DNA of 64,000 nt from positions 1 to 64,000 of the forward strand of contig JAUHZK010000012.1 of NCBI GenBank assembly GCA_030425645.1, written 5' to 3'. The position numbers and the translations under genes were made by a program. The notes beneath the pieces are model-generated. The model searched no databases, was not told the DNA's origin, and was given only the letters and a program-made list of their open reading frames with translations. Below, in pieces: positions 8,340 through 17,621 of the stretch (position 1 is the first letter of the stretch; the number at the start of each line of letters is the position of its first letter). This stretch comes from Gammaproteobacteria bacterium (GTDB lineage: Bacteria > Pseudomonadota > Gammaproteobacteria > JAPPPA01).

Positions 8340-9440
8340 TTACAGGGTGCCAATATCCGGTAAAAACACTGCTGGGTTAAAGCAGCTTGGCGTTGCATCA
8401 TCAACGTAGTCAGGCGCATCAACCACCGCCACCGGGCGTCCGTCTAAACCCCAAGCCGGGTCAATAGTAATGCCTAGGTGATGCAAGGCGGTGGCCGCCA
8501 CATCAACAATTTTTACCTGTGCGTCAGGAAACGGGCGAGCCGCTTGGCCACTACTAATAAAGAACGTACGGCGTTCCTGCGCAGTCGGAAAACCATGCTG
8601 ATTCTTAACCGTGCCGGCGCCACCGTGATCCGGTGACGACAACACCAGCCAATTTTCCTCAGCGTAATTAGGGCGTGCTTTTAGCGCCGCCATAATCTCG
8701 CCGACATAGCCATCGGTTAGCTCAATGGTGCTGATGTAATTAGCGTTGTAGTCCAGGGCCGAACACACGCCGCCTTGATTACCGCCGCTAGGATCGCCAC
8801 CAGGGTGCGGACAAAAACCGCCGATATCAGTGCCGCCATCGGTTAGGTCGCCATGGCCGGCATGGTCAATGTCGTCAAACTGCATAAACAAGAAATGCGG
8901 GTCTTCGTCTCGCAGCAAGCGCACCACTTCGTCGCGCACCTCAATATCGGTGGCGACCGACATCACATGGTCCAACACGCATTCGCCGCCGCGTTCATCC
9001 GCACAAGCAATTTCGCTGTTGATCGGCGCCCAGTGCGACACCGAGGCACTATTGATTTGCGGCCGTTGTTGCTCGGCATAAAACAACACATGCGGATATT
9101 CATCAAAACGACTATTGGCCCAAGTCAGATCGTTATCGACGACCCCGTGCTTGTCGCACCAAACGCCGGACAACATGCTGGCCCAGCCCGGCCCTGAAAG
9201 CGAAACGTCGTTGGTGATGGCGTCATAGTCAACAAAGCCCTCGGCAATCAGGGCATCAAGGTTGGGCGTATTGGCCTGCTGGATACCGGCCGAGCGAGTG
9301 CCGTCTAAACCAATCAACAATACCCGTGCCTGCGGTTGTGCCGTATTTGACCCGCCCTCAGACGACTGACCTACCGGCGAGTTGCCGCAGCCCGTCAAGA
9401 TTATTAGAGCCAAACCCAAGCACAGCCATTGAAACTTCAT
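8340..9440 (-). CDS. Lipoprotein alkaline phosphatase-superfamily phosphodiesterase
   Basis: 366 residues with a lipoprotein signal peptide (ILTGC lipobox, Cys18), so probably periplasmic and lipid-anchored. The fold is that of type I phosphodiesterase/nucleotide pyrophosphatases in the alkaline phosphatase superfamily: a metal-binding Asp in LLIGLDGTR, the candidate nucleophile in SLSGPGWASMLSG, and metal ligands in DDIDHAGHGD and LSSPDHGG. The natural substrate cannot be told from sequence. The start is supported by GAGG six bases before the ATG. The gene is divergent from sohB, with a 112-base spacer that should contain both promoters. Confidence 0.82.
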   Translation of the reverse strand: MKFQWLCLGLALIILTGCGNSPVGQSSEGGSNTAQPQARVLLIGLDGTRSAGIQQANTPNLDALIAEGFVDYDAITNDVSLSGPGWASMLSGVWCDKHGVVDNDLTWANSRFDEYPHVLFYAEQQRPQINSASVSHWAPINSEIACADERGGECVLDHVMSVATDIEVRDEVVRLLRDEDPHFLFMQFDDIDHAGHGDLTDGGTDIGGFCPHPGGDPSGGNQGGVCSALDYNANYISTIELTDGYVGEIMAALKARPNYAEENWLVLSSPDHGGAGTVKNQHGFPTAQERRTFFISSGQAARPFPDAQVKIVDVAATALHHLGITIDPAWGLDGRPVAVVDAPDYVDDATPSCFNPAVFLPDIGTL

Positions 9441-9552
9441 GCTTTACCTCCATCTGTCTTATGATCTTTTCCCAAAGTATGCCTTTATTTGCCTGTCACT
9501 TCAGTCGCCTTCAATAAAGAAGGCGCTCCAAAGTGCTGCTACGAGAGAATTA

Positions 9553-10632
9553 ATGGAATTTTTATTCGACTATTTGGCCTTCTTAGCCAAAGCCGCCACC
9601 TTAGTGTTGGCGTTTATTGCTGTGATTGCCGTGATTGCGCAGAGCATTCAACAAGCAAAAGAAATCGCCACCGATGAGCGCATTGAAGTTAAAAAGCTGA
9701 ATGACCGCTTTGAGAACATGCAGCAGGCGATTGAGCAGCAACTGCAAACGCCGGAAGAGCAGCAGCTACAGGCAAAGGCCGAGAAAAAACGCCTAAAGGC
9801 CGAGCACAAAGCTAATAAAAAGCTCGCCAAAGAAAAAGCCAAAGAACAGACCGATAACGCGGTTGCCGAAGCTCCCAGCGAAGACGAAAGCGATAAAAAA
9901 CGGGTCTTTGTAATCGACTTTGACGGCGATATCCGCGCCAATGCGGTCGACAATATGCGCGAAGAAATCAGTGCTATTTTGACCGTAGCCAAGCCCACAG
10001 ACGAAGTGCTGATCCGCTTAGAAAGCCCCGGTGGCGTGGTACATGGTTATGGCTTAGCGGCGTCACAGCTGCAACGTATTAAAGACGCCAGTATCCCGCT
10101 AACTGCCTGTGTCGACAAGGTCGCCGCCAGTGGCGGCTACATGATGGCCTGCGTGGCCGATAAGGTGGTTGCCGCGCCGTTTTCTATCATTGGTTCTATT
10201 GGTGTGGTTGCCCAGCTGCCCAACTTCCACCGTTTATTGAAGAAAAACGATATTGATTTTGAGCAACATACTGCCGGTGACTACAAGCGCACGGTCACTA
10301 TGTTTGGTGAAAACACCGATGCCGATCGCGCCAAGTTCAAACAAGAGCTGGAAGACACCCACGGCCTGTTTAAAGACTTTGTAGCCAACAACCGTCCCGA
10401 GCTAGATATCGACAAAGTTGCCACCGGTGAGCACTGGCATGGCATTCAAGCGCTTGAGCTAGGTTTGGTAGACGAGCTTCGCACCAGTGACGATTACCTA
10501 TTGGCGGCGCACAAAGAACATGCGATATTCCATGTTAAACATGTCGCGAAGAAAACCTTAGGGCAAAAATTTGGTATGGCCGCACAAAGCACAGTAGATA
10601 AGTTGCTGACCAAACTGCCCGCCAATAGCTAA
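9553..10632 (+). CDS. sohB: SohB-like inner-membrane serine protease (S49 family)
   Basis: 359 residues, close to the usual SohB length. An N-terminal membrane anchor (residues about 8-30) is followed by a Lys/Glu/Ala-rich coiled region to about residue 115. The ClpP/crotonase-fold S49 domain comes next, with LIRLESPGGVVHGYG and the nucleophile Ser193 in VAASGGYMMAC. SohB is a signal-peptide-peptidase relative that can reduce the need for DegP in enterobacteria. I chose ATG 9553 with a GAGAG site just upstream; a longer frame exists upstream but would add 38 residues with no family support. NhaA follows 30 bases later on the same strand. Confidence 0.88.
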   Translation: MEFLFDYLAFLAKAATLVLAFIAVIAVIAQSIQQAKEIATDERIEVKKLNDRFENMQQAIEQQLQTPEEQQLQAKAEKKRLKAEHKANKKLAKEKAKEQTDNAVAEAPSEDESDKKRVFVIDFDGDIRANAVDNMREEISAILTVAKPTDEVLIRLESPGGVVHGYGLAASQLQRIKDASIPLTACVDKVAASGGYMMACVADKVVAAPFSIIGSIGVVAQLPNFHRLLKKNDIDFEQHTAGDYKRTVTMFGENTDADRAKFKQELEDTHGLFKDFVANNRPELDIDKVATGEHWHGIQALELGLVDELRTSDDYLLAAHKEHAIFHVKHVAKKTLGQKFGMAAQSTVDKLLTKLPANS

Positions 10633-10662
10633 TTACGACGCCAGCAGCTGGGGAGATAAACA

Positions 10663-12060
10663 ATGGCCGCAAAGCCTAAAAGCAATACGTACGAGTCGCC
10701 ATTAGAGAAGTCGTTTGCCAAAGTAGTCACACCACTCGAGCACTTTCTACATAACGAAACCGCGAGTGGCATCCTGTTGATGATTGCGACCATTGCCGCA
10801 CTCATCATGGCCAACACTGGCCTACACCACTACTACCACGACTTTTTCCATACCCATATCAATATTGGCGTAGCCGGTAGAGAGTTAGACATGACTCTGC
10901 ACCACTGGATTAACGACGGTTTTATGACCTTCTTTTTCTTTGTGGTAGGGCTTGAGATCAAACGCGAGCTACTTGTTGGTGAACTCTCCGACATGAAAGC
11001 CGCCCTGCTGCCGATTGTAGCGGCCGCTGGCGGCATGATCTTCCCTGCGCTTATCTACGCGGGCCTTAACCCTGAGGGCCCCGGTGCCGCTGGCTGGGGC
11101 GTACCAATGGCGACTGATATCGCCTTTGCCGTGGGCGTGATGATGCTGCTAGGCAACCAGGTACCGAAAACGCTGATCACCTTCCTGCTAGCGCTAGCCA
11201 TTGTCGACGACCTTGGTGCGGTACTGGTTATTGCTATTTTCTATACCGAACAGCTGAATATGATTGCACTGGCTTGGGCCGGTGTTTTCCTAGCGATACT
11301 GGTCGCTTTCAATATTGTCGGCATGCGCAAATCCAGCATTCGTGTATTGGTCACGATTGCGCTCTGGGTAGCCATGCTGAACTCCGGCATTCACGCCACC
11401 ATTGCCGGCGTACTCGCCGCCTTTACCGTGCCGTGCATGCCGAAAGTAAATGCCCGCGACTTTAGCGACAAAATTCGCTACCTAATCGACAAGTTTGATC
11501 GCCTCTATAACGGTCGCAGCGTCTTACTCAACAACGACAAACAACGCGCCGTGGCGATGACTATGGAAAACGTGGTTACACGCGTGAAGTCGCCGCTGCA
11601 AAGTCTTGAGCAAACCCTACACGTACCAGTGGCCTTTATTATTCTGCCAATTTTTGCACTCGCCAATGCTGGCGTGGTAATCGATCCCGCTAGCCTAGGT
11701 AGCGTGCTGACCGACCCCGTTGCACTAGGCATTATGGGCGGCCTAGTGATCGGTAAGATTGTCGGGATTACTGGGCTTTCATTAGTCGCCGTTAAATTGG
11801 GCATTGGGCAACTACCCGCGGGCTGTCACCCTAGCCACCTAGTCGGCGTCGGCTTGATGGGCGGTATTGGTTTCACCATGTCGATCTTTATCGCCGAACT
11901 GGGCTTCCGTGGCTCGGCCGAAACACTCAATGTCGCCAAAACCGGTGTGCTTTTCGCATCCGTATTCGCAGGTGTCGCCGGTTACCTGTGGCTGAAGTAT
12001 ATGACGCCAAAACCGGAGACCGTTGCAGCTAAAGCCGAAGGCAGCGCCAGCGGTCACTAA
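10663..12060 (+). CDS. nhaA: Na+/H+ antiporter NhaA
   Basis: 465 residues, longer than the enterobacterial protein (388) because of an extended N-terminus, a hydrophilic insert (about residues 262-300) and a C-terminal tail. Key antiporter residues are present: Asp152 in ATDIAFAVGV and the Asp182-Asp183 pair in IVDDLGAVLV, corresponding to D133 and D163/D164 of the E. coli protein. NhaA expels Na+ in exchange for H+ at alkaline pH. A GGGAG ribosome binding site precedes ATG 10663. It sits upstream of the Rnf operon, a Na+- or H+-translocating complex, but has its own strong terminator, so it is not part of that operon. Confidence 0.95.
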   Translation: MAAKPKSNTYESPLEKSFAKVVTPLEHFLHNETASGILLMIATIAALIMANTGLHHYYHDFFHTHINIGVAGRELDMTLHHWINDGFMTFFFFVVGLEIKRELLVGELSDMKAALLPIVAAAGGMIFPALIYAGLNPEGPGAAGWGVPMATDIAFAVGVMMLLGNQVPKTLITFLLALAIVDDLGAVLVIAIFYTEQLNMIALAWAGVFLAILVAFNIVGMRKSSIRVLVTIALWVAMLNSGIHATIAGVLAAFTVPCMPKVNARDFSDKIRYLIDKFDRLYNGRSVLLNNDKQRAVAMTMENVVTRVKSPLQSLEQTLHVPVAFIILPIFALANAGVVIDPASLGSVLTDPVALGIMGGLVIGKIVGITGLSLVAVKLGIGQLPAGCHPSHLVGVGLMGGIGFTMSIFIAELGFRGSAETLNVAKTGVLFASVFAGVAGYLWLKYMTPKPETVAAKAEGSASGH

Positions 12061-12090
12061 AATTCAACCGCTTGTCACCCTAGAAAATAA

Positions 12091-12116
12091 GCCCCGCTCT
12101 GTAGCGGGGCTTTTTT
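12091..12116 (+). terminator. Rho-independent terminator of nhaA
   Basis: Perfect GCCCCGCT-CTGT-AGCGGGGC stem-loop followed by six T residues, 30 bases after the nhaA stop. Confidence 0.93.
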
Positions 12117-12395
12117 GTATTTACAAACAATAGGATAGGAGCGCTTTACGGGCGCTAAGTCGCAGTCTACTTGTTACGCAAGTTGTATTAGGGAGTGTCG
12201 CTCTTCAGAATCCACCAACGTTGATTGACGCGTTAAAAATGGCTTCCCAGTCAGCGCCATTTAATCCCCCAGTGGGCTTATTTGCCCACACCCCGATGCC
12301 CCACCATAAGGTGGGGCGTCATCTAATTTTGCCGCTCCCAACGCTCTGAATCTTTTATAACAAAATGGAATAAAAACAATATTCCTTAAAACCGT
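12117..12395. other. Intergenic stretch nhaA-rnfA with two perfect hairpins
   Basis: No convincing gene is present in this stretch. It contains two close perfect inverted repeats: GTGGGC-TTATTT-GCCCAC (12272-12289) and GCCCCACC-ATAA-GGTGGGGC (12298-12317). The second is followed by a short AATTTT, so it could be a weak second terminator, but neither has a proper T run. They lie upstream of the rnf promoter and so are not in the rnf leader unless a further upstream start is used. Confidence 0.5.
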
Positions 12396-12424
12396 TTGAA
12401 AGTTTGTGCACTGCAGCGGATAAT
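12396..12424 (+). promoter_or_regulatory. Sigma-70 promoter of the rnf operon
   Basis: TTGAAA (12396-12401), a 17-base spacer and GATAAT (12419-12424) form a near-consensus promoter. The start site would be near 12431, leaving a leader of about 35 bases before the rnfA ATG. This would drive rnfABCDGE-nth, whose genes all overlap or abut. Confidence 0.7.
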
Positions 12425-12465
12425 TGCCAACTCCCTTTATATAGCTTGGGTTTTCGGCAGATTTT

Positions 12466-13047
12466 ATGGTTGAGTACGGCGTCATTTTGCTGAGTACGAT
12501 TTTGGTCAATAACTTCGTTTTGGTGAAGTTCTTAGGCCTGTGCCCGTTTATGGGCGTTTCTAAAAAGCTAGAAACCGCTACTGGCATGGCTTTCGCCACT
12601 ACGTTCGTATTAACGCTGTCGTCTATTGCCAGCTACCTTGTTGAAGAATACTTACTAGCGCCACTTGGGCTCGCCTACCTACGCACCATTGCCTTTATTC
12701 TGGTGATTGCCGCAGTAGTGCAATTTACCGAGATGGCAATGCGCAAAACTAGCCCACTGCTATACCAAGTGCTCGGCATTTTTCTGCCGCTGATTACGAC
12801 CAATTGCGCGGTTTTGGGCGTGGCGTTGCTTAACGTCCAAGAGCGCCATAGCTTTATTGAATCGGCGCTTTACGGTTTTGGCGCGGCAGTAGGTTTCTCA
12901 CTCGTGCTAATTCTGTTCTCCGCCATGCGTGAACGCATTGAAGTTGCCGATGTGCCGGTTTCATTCCGCGGCCCATCTATCGCCCTGATTACTGCCGGCC
13001 TGATGTCCTTAGCCTTTATGGGCTTCTCTGGCCTCGTTCGGGTTTAG
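12466..13047 (+). CDS. rnfA: Rnf electron-transport complex subunit RnfA
   Basis: 193-residue integral membrane subunit with about six helices. The N-terminal signature [22 protein letters not shown] is nearly identical to other RnfA/RsxA proteins and includes the conserved Cys of the membrane [2Fe-2S] cluster; a second Cys lies in the inverted partner motif [10 protein letters not shown]. With RnfE it forms the ion-translocating core of the Rnf complex, which couples electron flow between NADH and ferredoxin to Na+ or H+ movement. It is the first gene of the operon, with rnfB starting 4 bases after its stop. Confidence 0.96.
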   Translation: MVEYGVILLSTILVNNFVLVKFLGLCPFMGVSKKLETATGMAFATTFVLTLSSIASYLVEEYLLAPLGLAYLRTIAFILVIAAVVQFTEMAMRKTSPLLYQVLGIFLPLITTNCAVLGVALLNVQERHSFIESALYGFGAAVGFSLVLILFSAMRERIEVADVPVSFRGPSIALITAGLMSLAFMGFSGLVRV

Positions 13048-13051
13048 TCAT

Positions 13052-13627
13052 ATGCTGAATGCGATCTTAGCTCTCTGCGGACTAGCAGGCGGATTTGGGC
13101 TGCTACTAGGCTTTGCTGCCATTCGCTTCCGTGTAGAAGGCAATCCCTTAGTTGACCAAATTGATTCTGTATTGCCACAAACCCAATGCGGCCAGTGCAG
13201 TTTTCCCGGCTGCCGCCCTTACGCGGAAGCGATTGCCGCAGGCGAAGCCGAGATTAACCAATGCCCTCCTGGCGGCGAAGCCGGTGTTCAGGCACTGGCC
13301 GACTTGCTCGGCGTTGAGCCACTGCCGCTGAACCCAGAAAACGGCGTCGAAAAACCGACCATGGTCGCTGTTATTGACGAGGCCGACTGCATTGGTTGCA
13401 CCAAATGCATCCAGGCCTGCCCAGTGGATGCCATTGTTGGCGCCGCCAAGTTTATGCACACCGTAGTCGGTGACGAATGCACTGGCTGTGAGCTCTGTGT
13501 TGAACCCTGCCCAGTTGACGTAATCGACATGGTGGCAGTGGAAACCACCGTTGATAACTGGAAGTGGCCATTCCCAGAAAAAGGCCAAGACCTCGTCAAC
13601 GCCCGCAACGCGGGAGGTCAGTCTTAA
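13052..13627 (+). CDS. rnfB: Rnf complex ferredoxin-like subunit RnfB
   Basis: 191 residues. An N-terminal membrane anchor (residues about 4-25) precedes a [4Fe-4S] motif [16 protein letters not shown] with a later Cys (NQCPPGG). Two ferredoxin-type clusters follow ([16 protein letters not shown] and [16 protein letters not shown]). It passes electrons between ferredoxin and the membrane part of the complex. The stop overlaps the start of rnfC by one base (TAATG), so the two are coupled. Confidence 0.96.
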   Translation: MLNAILALCGLAGGFGLLLGFAAIRFRVEGNPLVDQIDSVLPQTQCGQCSFPGCRPYAEAIAAGEAEINQCPPGGEAGVQALADLLGVEPLPLNPENGVEKPTMVAVIDEADCIGCTKCIQACPVDAIVGAAKFMHTVVGDECTGCELCVEPCPVDVIDMVAVETTVDNWKWPFPEKGQDLVNARNAGGQS

Positions 13628-15930
13628 TGGCAGCAGACAATAATCTAGAAACCACGGTGTGGTCTTTCCCCGGCGGCCTACATCCACCGCAGTTCAAAGA
13701 CCTCTCGAATACCACGCCAATTGTTAAGGCGCCGTTGCCGCAGCGTGTGGTTCTGCCTTTGCATATGCATATTGGCGCACCGGCAATACCCACCGTTAGC
13801 GTTGGCGACCGCGTGCTACGCGGCCAAACCATCGCCAAACCTGAGGGCTATGTTTCGGCCCCAGTGCATGCCAGTATTTCCGGCCATGTGGTTGCAATAG
13901 GCCCGCGCCCTATTCCGCATCCGTCCGGGTTAGAAGGCGACTGCATTGTTATTGAATCTGATGGCAAAGACGAAGCCATTGACGCGAGCGAGAGTGCTAG
14001 CGACTTCAGCAGCCTAGACCCCAGCCACCTGCGTAACCTTGTACGTCAGGCCGGTATTGTTGGTTTAGGCGGCGCTGCCTTCCCAGCTGCGGTGAAACTA
14101 AATCCCGGCCCAGCTAAAAACAGCGGTCGCCCGGTTGATACGCTAATTATTAACGGCGCTGAATGCGAGCCTTACATCACCTGCGACGACCGCCTAATGC
14201 GCGAGCAAGCTGAGGAGATCGTTGCCGGCATTCGCGTCATCATGCATGCCACTGGCACCACGCGCTGCTTAATTGGCATCGAAGACAATAAGCCAGAAGC
14301 ACAAGCCGCCGTAAATACCGTGCTTGAGGCACAAAAAGCCGGCCATATCCGTGTCGTTTCAACGCCAACCATCTATCCAGAAGGCGGCGAAAAACAGCTG
14401 GTCAAAGTGTTAACAGGCAAGGAAGTGCCAGCCGGCGGTTTACCGTCTCAGGTCGGCGTTATCTGCCAAAACGTTGGCACCACACGCGCCATCTACCGGG
14501 CCGTTTGCCTAGGCGAACCGCTCACCAGCCGTATTGTTACGGTTACCGGACGCGGCGTGAACACGGCGCAGAACTTAGAAGTCCGTATCGGTACACCGAT
14601 TGAAGAACTGATCGCCTTTTGCGGTGGTTATAGCGAGCATGTTGAACGCCTCATTATGGGCGGCCCAATGATGGGCTTTGCCTTGCCGACCGATGAAATC
14701 CCGGTAGTGAAGTCCACTAACTGCGTGCTGGTTGCGACCGCTGGCGAGGTTAACACCGAAGTTGGCGACGCCATGCCTTGCATTCGCTGCGGCGAATGCG
14801 CCAGCGTTTGCCCAGTCAAGCTATTACCGCAACAACTGTACTGGCACAGCAAAGCCGACGAGTTTGAGAAAACCCAAGAATACAATCTGTTTGATTGTAT
14901 TGAATGCGGCTGCTGCGCCCATGTTTGCCCTAGCCATATCCCGCTAGTGCAGTACTACCGCTATGCCAAATCAGAGATTTGGCAGCAGGAAAAAGATCGC
15001 CGCAAATCGGATAACGCACGCCAGCGCTTTGAATTCCGCGAAGATCGAATTGCCCGCGAAGAGGCCGAAAAGGCCGCACGCGCCGCGGCCAAGAAGAAAC
15101 AATTGGAAGCCGCGAAAGCCGCTAACGCGGGCGACGCCGGGGCCACTGCTGGAGCCACTAGCGGTGCCGCAGCGGCACTGGCCAAAGCCAAGGCGAAAGC
15201 CGCCGCTGCCAAAGCTACCGATAACAAGCCAACCGGCGTTAGCGAAGCTAAAGCCGCCGCGCTCGCCGCCATTGCAAAAGCTCGTGGCGACGATGCTGCT
15301 GCAGGCAATGGAACAGATACCAGCGCCGCACTCAGCCCGGCTCAAGCTGCGATTGCTAAAGCCAAGGCCGCGGCCGCCAATAAAAAAACGGCCGACTCGG
15401 AAGATAAATCGGCAGGTGCATCGGCAGGCAAATCAGCAGCGCCAGCTAATAGCGCTGCGCTAGCGGCTATTGCAAAAGCCAAAGCCGCAGCCCAATCCAA
15501 AGCAGCTGGCACAGCTAGCGAACAAGCCACCGAAGCAACCAAAGGTGACAGCCCGGCGTCGGCAACGATGAGCCCCGCCGAAGCCGCCATTGCTAAAGCC
15601 AAAGCGGCCGCCGCAGCCAAACAGGCAGACAGCAACGCCAGCGCCAGCCCTGCACAGTCGGCAGCTCTCGCTGCCATTGCCAAGGCGAAAGCGGCACAGC
15701 AGCAAAACAGCGAAGCCAACAGCCAGCCTTCAAAAAGCGACTCGGCAGCTGCTGAGCTAAGCCCAGCACAGGCTGCCATCGCAAAAGCCAAGGCCAAAGC
15801 CGCGGCGCAAAAGGCGACTAGCGAGGCTGGCACGCCCGCTACTGATAACAGCAAGCAATCTGCCGCCCTAGCGGCTATTGCCAAAGCCAAAGCGGCCGCC
15901 GCGGCCAACAAGGACAAAGGTGAGTCATGA
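13627..15930 (+). CDS. rnfC: Rnf complex NADH-oxidising subunit RnfC with a long Ala/Lys repeat tail
   Basis: 767 residues starting at the ATG that overlaps the rnfB stop. The N-terminal lipoyl-like and FMN/NADH-binding domain is followed by two [4Fe-4S] clusters (CIRCGECASVCPVKLL near residue 382 and CIECGCCAHVCPSHIP near 425). From about residue 475 to the end the protein is a low-complexity tail, almost only Ala, Lys, Ser, Gln and Gly, with alternating repeats. Long Ala/Lys tails are known in some gammaproteobacterial RnfC/RsxC proteins; here the tail makes up nearly 40% of the protein. The core catalyses electron entry from NAD(H). The stop overlaps rnfD by 4 bases. Confidence 0.95.
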   Translation: MAADNNLETTVWSFPGGLHPPQFKDLSNTTPIVKAPLPQRVVLPLHMHIGAPAIPTVSVGDRVLRGQTIAKPEGYVSAPVHASISGHVVAIGPRPIPHPSGLEGDCIVIESDGKDEAIDASESASDFSSLDPSHLRNLVRQAGIVGLGGAAFPAAVKLNPGPAKNSGRPVDTLIINGAECEPYITCDDRLMREQAEEIVAGIRVIMHATGTTRCLIGIEDNKPEAQAAVNTVLEAQKAGHIRVVSTPTIYPEGGEKQLVKVLTGKEVPAGGLPSQVGVICQNVGTTRAIYRAVCLGEPLTSRIVTVTGRGVNTAQNLEVRIGTPIEELIAFCGGYSEHVERLIMGGPMMGFALPTDEIPVVKSTNCVLVATAGEVNTEVGDAMPCIRCGECASVCPVKLLPQQLYWHSKADEFEKTQEYNLFDCIECGCCAHVCPSHIPLVQYYRYAKSEIWQQEKDRRKSDNARQRFEFREDRIAREEAEKAARAAAKKKQLEAAKAANAGDAGATAGATSGAAAALAKAKAKAAAAKATDNKPTGVSEAKAAALAAIAKARGDDAAAGNGTDTSAALSPAQAAIAKAKAAAANKKTADSEDKSAGASAGKSAAPANSAALAAIAKAKAAAQSKAAGTASEQATEATKGDSPASATMSPAEAAIAKAKAAAAAKQADSNASASPAQSAALAAIAKAKAAQQQNSEANSQPSKSDSAAAELSPAQAAIAKAKAKAAAQKATSEAGTPATDNSKQSAALAAIAKAKAAAAANKDKGES
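15250..15905 (+). repeat. Alternating A/B repeats coding the RnfC tail
   Basis: Two related units alternate strictly as A-B-A-B-A-B-A. Unit A is (S/K)AALAAIAKAK (four copies). Unit B is SPA(Q/E)AAIAKAKAAA (three copies). They are separated by variable Ser/Asp/Glu-rich linkers of roughly 15-30 residues. The nucleotide sequence of each copy has diverged at synonymous sites, so the pattern is held at protein level. Confidence 0.8.
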
Positions 15931-16940
15931 GTCGTCGCTTCGAAACTGCCTCCTCGCCGCATATCAAACCCAAAACCTCGGTAACCAAGGTAATGGCACA
16001 GGTGTTACTGGGCCTGATTCCTGGTATTGCCGTATACAGCTGGCTGTTTGGCTGGGGCGTGATTAGCAATATTGTGATTGCCTGTGCCACCGGCTTGGCG
16101 TTTGAAGTGGCAATGCTGCAAATACGCCGCAAGCCGATTCAGCCATTTGTAAAAGACTTGAGCGCCGTAGTCACGGCGGTACTGCTGGCGGTTGCTATCC
16201 CACCCGGCAGTCCTTGGTGGCTAATCACCGTCGGTATGCTGTTTGCCATTGTCGTCGCTAAACAGCTCTATGGCGGTTTGGGCTATAACCCATTCAACCC
16301 CGCCATGATCGGCTATGTAGTGCTGTTACTTTGCTTCCCGGTAGAGATGACCCAGTGGCAGGCTCCGCTAAGCACCGCGCCAGAAGCCTGCACCTCATTC
16401 GCCCAAGCTTGGTCACAGGCCTTCGGCGCAAGCTGTGGCGTAGACGGCTACACCTCGGCGACAATTTTAGATAGCGCCCGCACCGCCGTTAGCCAAGGGC
16501 TTTCGGTAGCAGGCAGCAATAGCGGCCTGATCGCCGCGGCGGGTTATGAATGGGTCGCGCTCGCTTGGGCGGTAGGCGGTCTATTCCTACTGTGGCGCGG
16601 CATCATCAGCTGGCACATCCCCTTCGGCCTATTAGCGGCACTTGCACTGGTTTCAAGCCTCGGATGGGTGATCGCGCCTGAGCGTCTACTAGATCCAGCC
16701 GCACAGCTAATTGGCGGCGCCACACTGTTAGGTGCCTTCTTTATCGCCACGGACCCTGTGTCGGCCTGCACCACCACGCGTGGCCGCCTAATTTACGGTG
16801 CCCTAATTGGCGTCTTGATTTACGTTATTCGCAGCTGGGGTGGTTATCCCGATGCCGTCGCCTTTGCCGTTTTGCTAGCCAATTTGGCAGCACCGACGAT
16901 TGATTACTACAGCAAGCCAAAAGTGTTTGGGTATCAGTAA
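15927..16940 (+). CDS. rnfD: Rnf complex membrane subunit RnfD
   Basis: 337-residue integral membrane flavoprotein. The covalent FMN-attachment region is visible in DGYTSATILDSART, where the Thr of the SAT motif carries FMN by a phosphoester bond in this family. The C-terminal signature ATLLGAFFIATDPVSACTTT followed by RGRLIYGALIG and GGYPDAVAFAVLLANL is typical RnfD/NqrB. It overlaps rnfC by 4 bases and rnfG by one base. The likely role is transmembrane electron transfer between RnfG and the RnfA/E core. Confidence 0.95.
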   Translation: MSRRFETASSPHIKPKTSVTKVMAQVLLGLIPGIAVYSWLFGWGVISNIVIACATGLAFEVAMLQIRRKPIQPFVKDLSAVVTAVLLAVAIPPGSPWWLITVGMLFAIVVAKQLYGGLGYNPFNPAMIGYVVLLLCFPVEMTQWQAPLSTAPEACTSFAQAWSQAFGASCGVDGYTSATILDSARTAVSQGLSVAGSNSGLIAAAGYEWVALAWAVGGLFLLWRGIISWHIPFGLLAALALVSSLGWVIAPERLLDPAAQLIGGATLLGAFFIATDPVSACTTTRGRLIYGALIGVLIYVIRSWGGYPDAVAFAVLLANLAAPTIDYYSKPKVFGYQ

Positions 16941-17620
16941 TGGCGAAAAGTAACAAAACGTCTAATCGTCACGCTGAGTTTGCGAAACGCCAGCTGCGTA
17001 TTCGTTTAAAAAACTTGGCCGACATCCTTGGCGCCGCACTCAAGCTGACCCTGTTTGCGTTTTTGGGCGCTGTTTTACTCGGTGTTACCTACACGCTGAC
17101 CTATAAACGTATTCAGCAAAATGAAATCGAGGCGGTACAGCGCAATTTGCAGGCTGTATTGGCCAGCGACCGCTACGACAATGATCCTTATGCCGATCGC
17201 ACCCGCGTAGACGCCTCTGTGCTGCTAGGCAGCGACGAGCCAGTTACCGTTTATCGCGCTCGGCTGGATGGCGAACCGGCCGCGGCCGTTTTTCGCAGTG
17301 TTGCCCCTAATGGCTATAACGGCGCCATTAAATTACTGGTTGGGATTTATGCCGATGGCAGCATCTCTGGCGTCCGCGTGGTGGCCCACAAAGAAACCCC
17401 GGGCCTAGGCGACGGCATTGACGAGCGTAAGAGCGATTGGATTTTCAGCTTTGACCAGCAGTCGCTAGCCGCGCTTGGCGACGACGGCTGGGCGGTGAAA
17501 AAAGACGGCGGCGAATTCGACCAATTTACCGGCGCCACCATCACGCCGCGCGCAGTTGTGCAGGCAGTGAAAAACACTTTACTGTATTACCAGCAAAACC
17601 AAACACGAGTGTTTGAATAA
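16940..17620 (+). CDS. rnfG: Rnf complex FMN-binding subunit RnfG
   Basis: 226 residues with one N-terminal membrane helix (about residues 32-52) and a periplasmic domain. The covalent FMN site is the [11 protein letters not shown] motif near the C-terminus, matching the S/T-GAT consensus in which the last Thr binds FMN. The [13 protein letters not shown] segment is another family signature. The N-terminus is somewhat extended (about 30 hydrophilic residues before the helix). Its ATG overlaps the rnfD stop (TAATG). Confidence 0.94.
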   Translation: MAKSNKTSNRHAEFAKRQLRIRLKNLADILGAALKLTLFAFLGAVLLGVTYTLTYKRIQQNEIEAVQRNLQAVLASDRYDNDPYADRTRVDASVLLGSDEPVTVYRARLDGEPAAAVFRSVAPNGYNGAIKLLVGIYADGSISGVRVVAHKETPGLGDGIDERKSDWIFSFDQQSLAALGDDGWAVKKDGGEFDQFTGATITPRAVVQAVKNTLLYYQQNQTRVFE

Positions 17621-17621
17621 C

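Noticed and set aside
12261-12599. 112-residue frame on the minus strand across the rnfA start
   Set aside because: It covers the rnf promoter, has no ribosome binding site, and shares no similarity with known proteins that I can recognise.
14961-15962. Long open frames opposite the RnfC tail
   Set aside because: They are made of Ala/Ser/Gly-rich translations produced by the repetitive high-GC tail of rnfC, with no start signals or family features.
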